From assembly GCA_030044105.1 (NCBI GenBank), contig JASHWL010000098.1, positions 1 through 16,681 on the forward strand: a stretch of DNA of 16,681 nt, in the 5' to 3' direction. This document shows, piece after piece, positions 7,733 through 14,592 of this stretch (position 1 is its first letter; each line of letters opens with the position of its first letter). This DNA comes from Thermoplasmata archaeon (GTDB taxonomy: Archaea; Thermoplasmatota; Thermoplasmata; Lutacidiplasmatales; UBA184). A model generated the notes under the pieces. It ran no database searches, was not told the origin of the DNA, and saw only the letters and a program-made list of their open reading frames with translations. Made by a program: the position numbers and the translations under genes.

Positions 7733-9208
7733 CTAGCGCGTGCGGGTCAGCGGGAACAGGAGGATCTCCTTGATCGACTCGGCCCCCGTGAGGCCCATCA
7801 CGAGCCGGTCGACCCCGAACCCGATCCCGGTCGACGGCGGCAGCCCATGCCGCAAGGCCCGCACGAAGTCCTCGTCGTAGGCGTAGGCGTCGACCCCGCG
7901 CGCCGCGAGCTGCTCGCGGAACCGGCGCTCCTGCTCGACCGGGTCGTTGAGCTCCGTGTAGGCGTTCCCGAGCTCCACCGACCGGTAGAAGATCTCGAAC
8001 CGCTCGACGCGGTCGGGCTTCGTGCGGTGGCGCTTCGCGAGCGGGGTCGTCGCCGCCGGATGGTCGACCACGAACGTCACGGCCTTCAGATGCGGCTCGA
8101 CGTAGTGCTCGAACAGCTTCTCGAGGAAGGTACCGGTCGGGGAGTCGTCCGGGACGGTCGATCCCACGGAGCGGGCCAGGGTGCGGAGCTCGTCCCGGGA
8201 CTTCGCCGCGATCCCCGCGATGCCGCTCTGCCGCTCGAGCTCCTCCACGAAATCGACGGTCGCGAACGGCGGGCGGAAATCGTGCGCGCCCCGGCGCGCG
8301 CCCTCGGAGTCGGGCAGGAGCTCCAGGACCCGGTCGGCGAGATGCTCGAACAGGCGCTCGGTCAGGTGGCGCATGTCGTGGTAGTCGGCGTAGGCCCAGT
8401 AGGCCTCGAGCTCGGTGAACTCGGGGGAGTGGATCGAGTCGAGGTCCTCGTTGCGGAACACCCGCCCGAGCTCGTAGACGCGCTCGAGCCCGCCGACCAG
8501 GAGGCGCTTCAGCGGCAGCTCGATGGAGATGCGGAGCTGGACCTCCGCGTCGAGATAGCTCGACTGCGTCACGAACGGTTGGGCGGCCGCGCCGCCGGCG
8601 ATGGGCAGGAGGATGGGGGTCTCCACCTCCAGGAAGCCGGCGTCGTCGAGAAAGCGCCGGATCTCCCGCACGAGCTGGGAGCGGGCGCGGAAGAGCGCGC
8701 GGGTCTCCGCCGAGGCCAGGAGGTCCAGATAGCGGCGGCGCAGGCGCTCCTCGACGTCCTGGAGCCCATGCCACTTCTCGGGCGGGGGCGCGATCGCCTT
8801 CGCGAGCAGCGTCACGTCGCGCACGCGCAGCGATGGCTCGCCGCGCTTCGATTGCGCCGCGGTCCCCTCGGCCCCCACGACGTCGCCGGGGTCCAGGTCG
8901 CGCAGGATGGTCCGGTAGCGCTCCTCGCCCACCGCGTCCTCGCTCAGGAGCAGCTGCAGGGCTCCGGCCCGGTCCTCGAGGTCCGCGAAGGCGGTCCGTC
9001 CGTGCACCCGGACGGCCCGCAGGCGTCCGGCGACGCGGAACGAACGATCCCCGATCTCGGCCCCGGGAGCGAGCGACGCGGCGGCGGCCCGGACCTCGTC
9101 GGTCGTGACGCGCCCCTCGAAGGTCCAGGGGTAGGGCTCGCGCCCTTCCTCGCGGATGCGGTCGACCTTGCCCCGCCGTTCGCGCTCCAGCGGGCCTTCG
9201 TCCGTCAC
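7733..9208 (-). CDS. lysS: Lysyl-tRNA synthetase, class II
   Basis: Charges tRNA-Lys with lysine. The 491-aa length is normal for class II LysRS. An N-terminal OB-fold anticodon domain (about 55-135, starting FRVAGRLRAVRVHGRTAFADL) precedes the class II catalytic core. The core has motif 1 near FLEVETPIL (192-200), the lysine-pocket segment GGAAAQPF, motif 2 as RVFRNEDLDSIHSPEFTELEAYWAY (249-273, with R252 and E254), and motif 3 as GIGFGVDRL (461-469, R468). Many Euryarchaeota use the unrelated class I LysRS, so the class II enzyme is a lineage marker, as in Thermoplasma. The start is GTG at 9208, with GAGGA 4 nt upstream. An 18-bp perfect palindrome lies just before this ribosome site and could be regulatory. 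The gene is followed by the ABC exporter genes on the same strand. Confidence 0.96.
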   Translation of the reverse strand: MTDEGPLERERRGKVDRIREEGREPYPWTFEGRVTTDEVRAAAASLAPGAEIGDRSFRVAGRLRAVRVHGRTAFADLEDRAGALQLLLSEDAVGEERYRTILRDLDPGDVVGAEGTAAQSKRGEPSLRVRDVTLLAKAIAPPPEKWHGLQDVEERLRRRYLDLLASAETRALFRARSQLVREIRRFLDDAGFLEVETPILLPIAGGAAAQPFVTQSSYLDAEVQLRISIELPLKRLLVGGLERVYELGRVFRNEDLDSIHSPEFTELEAYWAYADYHDMRHLTERLFEHLADRVLELLPDSEGARRGAHDFRPPFATVDFVEELERQSGIAGIAAKSRDELRTLARSVGSTVPDDSPTGTFLEKLFEHYVEPHLKAVTFVVDHPAATTPLAKRHRTKPDRVERFEIFYRSVELGNAYTELNDPVEQERRFREQLAARGVDAYAYDEDFVRALRHGLPPSTGIGFGVDRLVMGLTGAESIKEILLFPLTRTR

Positions 9209-9212
9209 GCCA

Positions 9213-9217
9213 TCCTC
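9213..9217 (-). promoter_or_regulatory. Ribosome binding site of lysS
   Basis: GAGGA on the minus strand lies 4 nt before the GTG start at 9208. It fixes the start: an ATG at 9213-9211 is in another frame and reaches a TGA at its third codon. Confidence 0.6.
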
Positions 9218-9219
9218 GC

Positions 9220-9237
9220 GGTCGCTCCGGAGCGACC
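9220..9237. repeat. Perfect 18-bp palindrome upstream of lysS (candidate operator)
   Basis: GGTCGCTCCGGAGCGACC is its own reverse complement over all 18 positions. It sits between a TTTT-containing patch (9245-9248, a possible weak TATA element) and the lysS ribosome site. That is where an archaeal repressor would block polymerase, or where a hairpin would form at the 5' end of the message. In DNA this GC-rich, a palindrome of this length is not very rare by chance, so the position is the main argument. Confidence 0.4.
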
Positions 9238-9266
9238 CCGCGGGAAAAGGGTGTCGCGGGCCGCCG

Positions 9267-9668
9267 TCAGTTCGCGGGACCCTCGAGCGCGAGGCGCTCG
9301 ATCCCGCCCGGCCGGACCAGCGCCAGGTGCTCGGGCACGCCCGGGTCCTTCCCCGCCGGTCGGGCCGGCTCGTGGAGCAGCAGGTACGACCCGAGGAAGA
9401 ACTCGGCCGCGGCGTCGCCGCCGCCGATCCCGTAACTCACGTAGTCGGAGAAGTAGACGTGGATGGCGCCGGACCGCCGCGCGCGCAGCGCCTCCAGGAA
9501 CTTCGTCCACTCGCCGGGTCCCTTCCGCTCGAGCTCGTCGACGAGGTCGCGGAGGAGGGGACGCTGGCTCAAGCCCGCGAGGCCGTCGTACGCGAGGTAG
9601 ATGGCCGGATGGGGCTCCAGGGCCACCACGTCGAGGCGAAGAACGCCCTCGACCGGCTTCGTCCGCAT
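9267..9668 (-). CDS. Uncharacterised 133-aa protein
   Basis: I do not recognise this family. The product is 133 aa with no signal peptide, no membrane segment and no cysteine motif. The N-terminal half looks like an alpha/beta fold: strand-like VEGVLRLDVVALE, then IYLAYDGLAGLS, then a charged helix LLRDLVDELERKG. The middle has alternating strand-like residues (IHVYFSDYVSYGIGGG), and the last 30 residues are Pro/Gly-rich. The amino-acid mix is balanced for this GC content, which supports real coding; the ATG start at 9668 and a probable promoter 26 nt upstream add to this. It lies 58 bp upstream of lysS on the same strand and could share its transcript. No conserved active-site pattern stands out, so no function is proposed. 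Confidence 0.72.
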   Translation of the reverse strand: MRTKPVEGVLRLDVVALEPHPAIYLAYDGLAGLSQRPLLRDLVDELERKGPGEWTKFLEALRARRSGAIHVYFSDYVSYGIGGGDAAAEFFLGSYLLLHEPARPAGKDPGVPEHLALVRPGGIERLALEGPAN

Positions 9669-9691
9669 GGCGAGCGGCCTACCGGTCCCCC

Positions 9692-9699
9692 ATTAAGAA
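9692..9699 (-). promoter_or_regulatory. TATA-like box for the 133-aa gene; leaderless start likely
   Basis: On the minus strand TTCTTAAT lies in the 83-bp gap after the MFS gene, centred about 27 nt before the ATG at 9668. This is one of the few AT-rich patches in the window. The spacing fits an archaeal TATA box driving a transcript that begins at or next to the start codon, and no clear Shine-Dalgarno site precedes this ATG. Confidence 0.45.
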
Positions 9700-9751
9700 G
9701 ACTTCGCACCGAGGAGCCGCATCCCCGGCCGACCCGCGGACGTCGCCCGCC

Positions 9752-11017
9752 TCACGCCGGGGCCGCCCGCGGGCGAGCCCGCGACACCGGCAGCAGCAGG
9801 AGCGCGCCCGCCCCGCAGCAGATCGCGGACACTCCGAACGCGAGGGGGGCGGAGACGTACGTCCAGATCGCCCCGGCCATCAACGACCCGGCCAGGACGC
9901 TGAACCCCTGCACCAGTCCCAGCCAGCCGAACGCCGGGCCCACCTGGTCGGCCGGAACGTGGCGCGCCAGCCACGCCGACTCCGCCACGCCCTGGACGCC
10001 GACCTGCGCGCCGGCCGCGACGAAGGCCAGCAGCCCGAACAGGAGGTCCGGAGGGCCCGCGAGGAACCCGTCGACGGCCACGAACAGCACGAAGGACAGC
10101 GCGACGAGCCCGATGCCCGGCGCCCGGTCCGCCCAGCCTCCGACCGGCACCGAAAGGCCGGCGAAGATCAGGTTGTAGAGGAGGTAGAGGAGCAGGGAGG
10201 CGACGACCGCGCCCGCGATCGAGCCGCCCATCGAGGGGACCAGGTTCTCGCCGACCCGAAGGAGCGCGAGCAGGATGCTGAAGTAGCCGAGACCGAACAC
10301 CGCCTCCGCGAGGAGGAACCAGCGCACGGTCGGGGAAAACCCCCGCCACCCCCGGGCGGCTCCGTCGGCCGGCGCGGCCCGGCCGGGCGCGAACGCGTCG
10401 CGGACGAGCGTGAGGAAGACGACCACGGCGACCGCTCCCGGGATCACGGAGATCGCGAAGATCGTGCGGAACGCCCCGGTCCCCATCCAGAGCACGAGCG
10501 CGACCGCCACGCCGGTCCCGAGGATCGCGCCGGCGGTGTCCATCGCTTGCTCGAGCCCGAACGCGAGGCCCTGCTGCTCGTGCGACGTCGCGTTCGCGAC
10601 GATGGCCTTCTTGATCGGCTGGCGCGAGCCGCGTCCGATCCACGCCGAGACCCGGAGCGCGAGCACCTCGGGCCACACGAGGGCGAGCGCGAGGAGCCCG
10701 TGGCTCACGGTCGTCGCGAGGTAGCCCCACGACCCCCGCACCTTGCGGTCCCGACCGCTCGCCCAGCGGGACCCCGCCGCCACCTGGACCGCGCTCTGCG
10801 CGAACTGGGCCGCGCCGTCGACCAGGCCGACGACGAAGGGCGAGGCGAGCAGGACGAAGGCCAGGAAGAACGGGACGATCGGGAGCACCATCTCGTACGA
10901 CCAGTCGGAGAAGAGGCTCGTGAGCGACACCGCCCAGACGTCCGGGGCGATCCGTCGGCGCGTCCGTCCGGGGGTGGGGGGGCCATCGGGCACGGGAGTC
11001 GCCTCCACGCCGTCCAT
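9752..11017 (-). CDS. Major facilitator superfamily transporter
   Basis: A 421-aa secondary transporter with about 12 membrane helices between residues 24 and 411. The motif A-like loop is degenerate in the first half (GSRWASGRDRKVRG, 82-95) and shorter in the second (GGWADRAPG, 293-301). The central GRGSRQPIKKAIVANAT and FGLEQAMDTAGAILG segments resemble MFS proteins with the pattern GRGxRxPxxxA...A.G.AFGxxxAMDTxGA, often annotated as multidrug or sugar-type efflux. The substrate is unknown. The start is ATG 11017, because GGAGG lies 6 nt upstream; an in-frame ATG 54 nt further up would add an Arg-rich tail. The gene diverges from the dynamin/MutS operon across a 169-bp intergenic region and ends 83 bp before the 133-aa gene. 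Confidence 0.88.
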   Translation of the reverse strand: MDGVEATPVPDGPPTPGRTRRRIAPDVWAVSLTSLFSDWSYEMVLPIVPFFLAFVLLASPFVVGLVDGAAQFAQSAVQVAAGSRWASGRDRKVRGSWGYLATTVSHGLLALALVWPEVLALRVSAWIGRGSRQPIKKAIVANATSHEQQGLAFGLEQAMDTAGAILGTGVAVALVLWMGTGAFRTIFAISVIPGAVAVVVFLTLVRDAFAPGRAAPADGAARGWRGFSPTVRWFLLAEAVFGLGYFSILLALLRVGENLVPSMGGSIAGAVVASLLLYLLYNLIFAGLSVPVGGWADRAPGIGLVALSFVLFVAVDGFLAGPPDLLFGLLAFVAAGAQVGVQGVAESAWLARHVPADQVGPAFGWLGLVQGFSVLAGSLMAGAIWTYVSAPLAFGVSAICCGAGALLLLPVSRARPRAAPA

Positions 11018-11023
11018 GCGGAT

Positions 11024-11028
11024 CCTCC
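11024..11028 (-). promoter_or_regulatory. Ribosome binding site of the MFS gene
   Basis: GGAGG on the minus strand lies 6 nt before the ATG at 11017 and decides this start over the upstream in-frame ATG at 11071. Confidence 0.65.
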
Positions 11029-11035
11029 GCGGGCC

Positions 11036-11064
11036 GCGGCCCGACCCTTCGCGATCGGGACCGC
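11036..11064. repeat. Inverted repeat, 9-bp stem with one bulge, in the MFS leader
   Basis: GCGGCCCGA (11036-11044) pairs with TCGGGACCGC (11055-11064) apart from one bulged A, around a 10-nt loop. It overlaps a perfect 14-bp palindrome (11030-11043). It lies 7 bp upstream of the MFS GGAGG site, so it could act as an operator or as an mRNA hairpin near the ribosome site. Confidence 0.35.
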
Positions 11065-11186
11065 GGCGCACCGCGCGGGGTCTGAGCCGGATAAGGGTAA
11101 GTAGCCGGCGCCCCCATTCGCTGGCGGCGATGGAGCCCGCCTAGCCAACGCCGCTCCGCGGATGATGGCTCCTACGGCAGTGTTCG

Positions 11187-12980
11187 ATGATGAATCGATC
11201 TCCGCATCCGTCGCCCGAGCCGCCGCTCGCGGCGCTCCACCGCCTCGGTGAGATCGCCGACGGGCTCGCCCAGGCGGATTGCCGCCGGGCGATCGACGCG
11301 ACGCTCGCCACCCTCGAGCACGGGCTCCTCAAGGTCGCGGTCCTCGGGCAGTTCAAGCGGGGGAAGTCGTCGCTGCTGAACGCGCTGGTCGGCCGGAGCG
11401 TCCTCCCCACCGGGATCCTGCCGCTCACGACCGTCGCGACGGAGATCCGGGAGGGACCGGGGGAGCTGGTCGTGCAGGGGGTCGGGGGCGCGGTCCACCG
11501 CGAGCCGCTGGACCGCCTCTCGGAGTTCGTCTCCGAGGCGGCCAACCCCGAGAATCGCCGGGGGATCGAGCGGGTCGAGGTGCGCATCCCGCTCCCCGGC
11601 TGGGCGCGGGACGTGATCTTCGTCGACACGCCCGGCGTCGGCTCGGTGCACGACGCGACCACGCGCGCGGCGTACGGCCTGCTCGAAGGCGTGGAAGCCG
11701 CGGTGTTCGTGCTCTCGCCGGACCCCGCGATCTCGGAGGCCGAGCTCGAGTTCCTCCGCCGCGCTCGGGAGTACGCGACCCGGTTCTTCTTCGTGATGAA
11801 CAAGATCGACCTGGTGGCGCCCGAGGACCTGGACACGCTCCTGCGCTACACCGAGCGCACCCTCGCGGAGCGGGCGGGCGTGGAGCGACCCCGTCTCTAC
11901 CTGCTCTCGGCGCGGGCCGCCTCCCGGCTCGCCTCCACGGCCTCGCCGGCGGAGCGGGCGGGCACCGGCGTGGACGCGCTCGCGGAGGACCTGGGCCGCT
12001 ATCTCGGCGAGGAGCGCGCCGCCGCCGCGACCGCGGTGGGCGATCGGCGGGTCGCCCAGTACGCCCGACGCCTCGCCACGGTCGCGGACCTCTCGCTGCG
12101 CGCCTCGTGGGCTTCGCGGCAGCGCTGGGAATCCGCCCTCACGGCGCTCGACCGGGCGATCGACGAGCTCCGGACGGAACGGCGTGCGGCGGACGCGCTG
12201 CTCGAGCAGGACCTGGACGCCGCCCTCCAGGCCGCGACGGCGCAGCTCGCGCGCTTCCAGGAGACCCAGAGGGCCCCGATCCTCGAGGGATTGGAGTCGT
12301 TCCTCCGTGCCTCGGCGACGATCGGATCCGGGCGCTTCGTGCGCGAATTCGACGCGCGCTTCCGGGAGCTCGTGGTGCCCCGGGTCGCCGAGGCGCGCGC
12401 GTCGCGGGAGCAGGAGTTCTCGACCGCGCTCCGCGCGGGCTTCGCTCGCTACGCCCGCCGCATGCACTCGCTGGCGCGGCAGGTCGAATCCGCCGCCGGA
12501 GAGTCGTTCGATGTGCGCCTGGCCCCGGTCGAGAGCGAGGGGGAGCTGCCGAGCCTTCCGGGCTACCGCGCGAACGTCCCCGGCCTCCTCGAGGGTACCT
12601 TCGCCGGCCAGACCGTCCTGATCCTCCCGGCGGCCGTGGTCCGGGGCCGGCTCCGGGGCCGCCTCCCCCGGCTCGTGGCCGAGGAGCTGGACGCCCAGGC
12701 CGGCCGCATCCGCGCGGACCTGGTCGAGCGGGGCCGCCGCGCGATCGAGGAGTTCGGCCGGGAGACGTTCGGGGAGGTCGAACGCACCATCGCCTCGATC
12801 GAGGCCGCGGTCCGGACGGGCTGGGACCGCGACCGGTCGGACGCCGACGGGCGCGAGGAGTGGGTGCACCGTGTGGAGGCGTGGCGGACCGAGCTCCGGG
12901 CTCTGCTCGAGGAGGCGCAGGGGCGCTCGGGCGTGCGCGCGCCGGTGCCCGAGGGAGGCGAGGGACGTGCCCGCGCTTGA
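11187..12980 (+). CDS. Dynamin-like GTPase
   Basis: A 597-aa large GTPase of the dynamin/BDLP type, a family that self-assembles on and remodels membranes. The G domain is at the N-terminus: P-loop GQFKRGKSS (G54-S62), G2 threonines T81/T82 in PLTTV, G3 DTPGVG (D147-G152), and G4 NKID (205-208). Residues about 280-420 and 490-570 are long, charged, mostly helical stretches, as expected for a dynamin neck and trunk. A short hydrophobic patch at about 472-486 (FAGQTVLILPAAVV) could be the membrane-contacting tip, but no full transmembrane helix is present. The start is the first of two tandem ATGs; no Shine-Dalgarno site is visible. It is the first gene of a four-gene plus-strand operon and overlaps the next gene by 14 bp. 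A soluble, non-membrane role cannot be excluded. Confidence 0.88.
   Translation: MMNRSPHPSPEPPLAALHRLGEIADGLAQADCRRAIDATLATLEHGLLKVAVLGQFKRGKSSLLNALVGRSVLPTGILPLTTVATEIREGPGELVVQGVGGAVHREPLDRLSEFVSEAANPENRRGIERVEVRIPLPGWARDVIFVDTPGVGSVHDATTRAAYGLLEGVEAAVFVLSPDPAISEAELEFLRRAREYATRFFFVMNKIDLVAPEDLDTLLRYTERTLAERAGVERPRLYLLSARAASRLASTASPAERAGTGVDALAEDLGRYLGEERAAAATAVGDRRVAQYARRLATVADLSLRASWASRQRWESALTALDRAIDELRTERRAADALLEQDLDAALQAATAQLARFQETQRAPILEGLESFLRASATIGSGRFVREFDARFRELVVPRVAEARASREQEFSTALRAGFARYARRMHSLARQVESAAGESFDVRLAPVESEGELPSLPGYRANVPGLLEGTFAGQTVLILPAAVVRGRLRGRLPRLVAEELDAQAGRIRADLVERGRRAIEEFGRETFGEVERTIASIEAAVRTGWDRDRSDADGREEWVHRVEAWRTELRALLEEAQGRSGVRAPVPEGGEGRARA
12953..12958 (+). promoter_or_regulatory. 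Ribosome binding site of the first MutS-like gene
   Basis: GGGAGG lies 8 nt before the GTG at 12967, inside the end of the dynamin-like gene. It supports this GTG as the start and gives an overlap of 14 bp. Confidence 0.6.
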
Positions 12981-14592
12981 TTCGCTCGCGCCTCCGGACC
13001 CGGCGCTCGGGCGAGGGGCCGCCGGGCCGCCGTCTCCCGCACTGCGGACCGGGCCCGCCCCGTTCCCCGGACTGCTCGACCCCGCGGGCCGTTCGGACGC
13101 TCCGGGAGCGGGTCGCACCTCCCCGTCCGTGCTCCGCGACCTCAACCTCGACCAGATCGTGGCCGCCCTCCAGCGGACCCGGGAGGCGTACGACCTGGGT
13201 CCGCTCTACGAGTCGCCCGCAAGCTCCCCGGACGTCGTGACGTATCGGCAGGACGTCGCGCGGGAGCTGGAGCGCCCCGACCTACGGGCCGCCGCGCTCG
13301 CGTTCACGCAGGGGATGCGCGAGGTCCGGGCGGCGCTCGCCACGGCCGAGCGACGGTACCACCCGCTCCAGCGGGCGCGCGTGCGCCTGGAGGCCGCGCG
13401 CGCATACGTCCGGCACGTCGCCGGGTTCGCCGGGGCGCTCGACGAGATGCCGGTCCGCGCCTCGGGCTGGGAAGGGTTCCGCGACTTCCTGCGGGCCTAC
13501 GTCGCGTCCGGCCCGTTCCGCACCCTCCGGTCCGAAGCGGACGCCGTGGAGGCACTGCTGGCCGAGATCCGGGTCGTGGTCCACCTCAAAGGGCGCCGCG
13601 GGGAGGTCCGTCCCTACCGCGGCGAGCCGGACTACGGTCTCGAGGTCGAGCGCACGTTCGAGCGCTTCGAGCGCACGGCCGAGAAGGAGTACCGGTTTCG
13701 ATGGCCCGAGTCGCCCGACCTCGACCCGGTCGAGACCGAGATCGTGGAGCGGGTCGCGACCCTGTTTCCCGAGGCGTTCGGCCGTCTCGCGGCGCTGGAC
13801 GGCCCGGCGAGCCACTGCCTCGACCCCACGGTCGCCCGCGTGGACCGGGAGATCCAGTTCTTCCTCGCGTACCAGGAGCTCACCGAGCCGCTCCGCATCC
13901 GCGGGCGTTCGTTCGTCTATCCCGAGATCGCCCTCGCCGGGGAGGGCGAGAAGGTCGAGGGCCTCTTCGATCTGGCGCTCGCGACCCGCGAGGACCGGGG
14001 AGCCCTGCCGATCGTTCCGAACGAGTACGCGCTCGCGCCCCCGGAACAGATGCTGGTGGTCACCGGTCCGAACCAGGGAGGCAAGACCACGTTCGCGCGG
14101 GCCTTCGGGCAGCTCCACCACCTCGCGGGACTCGGGCTGGCCGTGCCGGCCGCCGCCGCCCGGGTCCGTCTCCCCGATCGCATCCTCACGCAGTTCGGGG
14201 GCGAGGAGCGACTGGACCAGGTCCGGGGCCGGCTCGAGGACGATCTTCGGCGGCTCAAGGAGATCCTGGAGGCATCGACCCCGTCGAGCGTCGTGATCCT
14301 GAACGAGAGCTTCTCCGGCGCCACGGTCCAGGACGCTCTGGCGCTCGGCACGGAGATCCTCCGCCGATTCCTGGCCCGCGGCGTGATCGGCGTCTGCGTC
14401 ACGTTCCTCGACGAGCTCTCCCGCCTCGGGCCGGGGACGGTGAGCCTCGTGGCGGAGGTCTCCCCGCAGGACCCGAACATCCGAACGTTCCACCTCGCCC
14501 GGCGGCCGGCGGACGGGCAGGCGTACGCCCGGGCCCTCGCGGAGCGTCACGGGCTCGCGTACGCGACCCTGCGGCGGAAGATGTCCCCATGA
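12967..14592 (+). CDS. MutS-family ATPase, first of a pair (degenerate switch His)
   Basis: A 541-aa protein with the MutS domain V ATPase at its C-terminus (about 345-541), preceded by a helical region (about 55-345) that may match the MutS core and lever. No mismatch-binding domain I (Phe-x-Glu) and no Smr nuclease domain are seen. Walker A is GPNQGGKTT (367-375). Walker B is VVILNESF, with N446 in place of the usual Asp and E447 kept. The signature region reads RGRLEDDLRR instead of the canonical STFxxEM, and the switch position is VTF (F480) where MutS has THxFEL. The first 50 residues are Pro/Gly-rich and probably disordered. The start is GTG 12967, overlapping the GTPase gene; the stop overlaps the next gene as ATGA. 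It probably pairs with the next gene's product. A canonical mismatch-repair role is unlikely. Confidence 0.88.
   Translation: MPALDSLAPPDPALGRGAAGPPSPALRTGPAPFPGLLDPAGRSDAPGAGRTSPSVLRDLNLDQIVAALQRTREAYDLGPLYESPASSPDVVTYRQDVARELERPDLRAAALAFTQGMREVRAALATAERRYHPLQRARVRLEAARAYVRHVAGFAGALDEMPVRASGWEGFRDFLRAYVASGPFRTLRSEADAVEALLAEIRVVVHLKGRRGEVRPYRGEPDYGLEVERTFERFERTAEKEYRFRWPESPDLDPVETEIVERVATLFPEAFGRLAALDGPASHCLDPTVARVDREIQFFLAYQELTEPLRIRGRSFVYPEIALAGEGEKVEGLFDLALATREDRGALPIVPNEYALAPPEQMLVVTGPNQGGKTTFARAFGQLHHLAGLGLAVPAAAARVRLPDRILTQFGGEERLDQVRGRLEDDLRRLKEILEASTPSSVVILNESFSGATVQDALALGTEILRRFLARGVIGVCVTFLDELSRLGPGTVSLVAEVSPQDPNIRTFHLARRPADGQAYARALAERHGLAYATLRRKMSP

Larger units (their letters stand above)
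11018..11186. promoter_or_regulatory. Divergent intergenic region between MFS gene and dynamin/MutS operon
   Basis: This 169-bp region must hold the promoters of both transcription units. It contains the MFS ribosome site, a 14-bp palindrome (11030-11043), an overlapping hairpin (11036-11064) and the only AT-richer patch, at 11090-11103. Read on the minus strand, that patch gives TTACCCTTATCC, a candidate TATA element for the MFS gene with a leader of about 50 nt. No convincing TATA box or ribosome site was seen for the plus-strand operon; GATGATG at 11161-11167 is at about the right distance but is a poor match. No RNA gene was recognised here. Confidence 0.4.

Noticed and set aside
7847..11104. 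Open frame of over 1000 codons on the plus strand opposite lysS, the 133-aa gene and the MFS gene
   Set aside because: It is antisense to three recognisable genes, its product is Arg/Gly/Asp-rich and low in complexity with no family motif, and long empty frames are expected at this GC content.
11018..11186. A tRNA or small RNA gene in the divergent gap
   Set aside because: No cloverleaf, T-arm consensus or conserved RNA motif could be found by eye; a covariance-model search would settle it.
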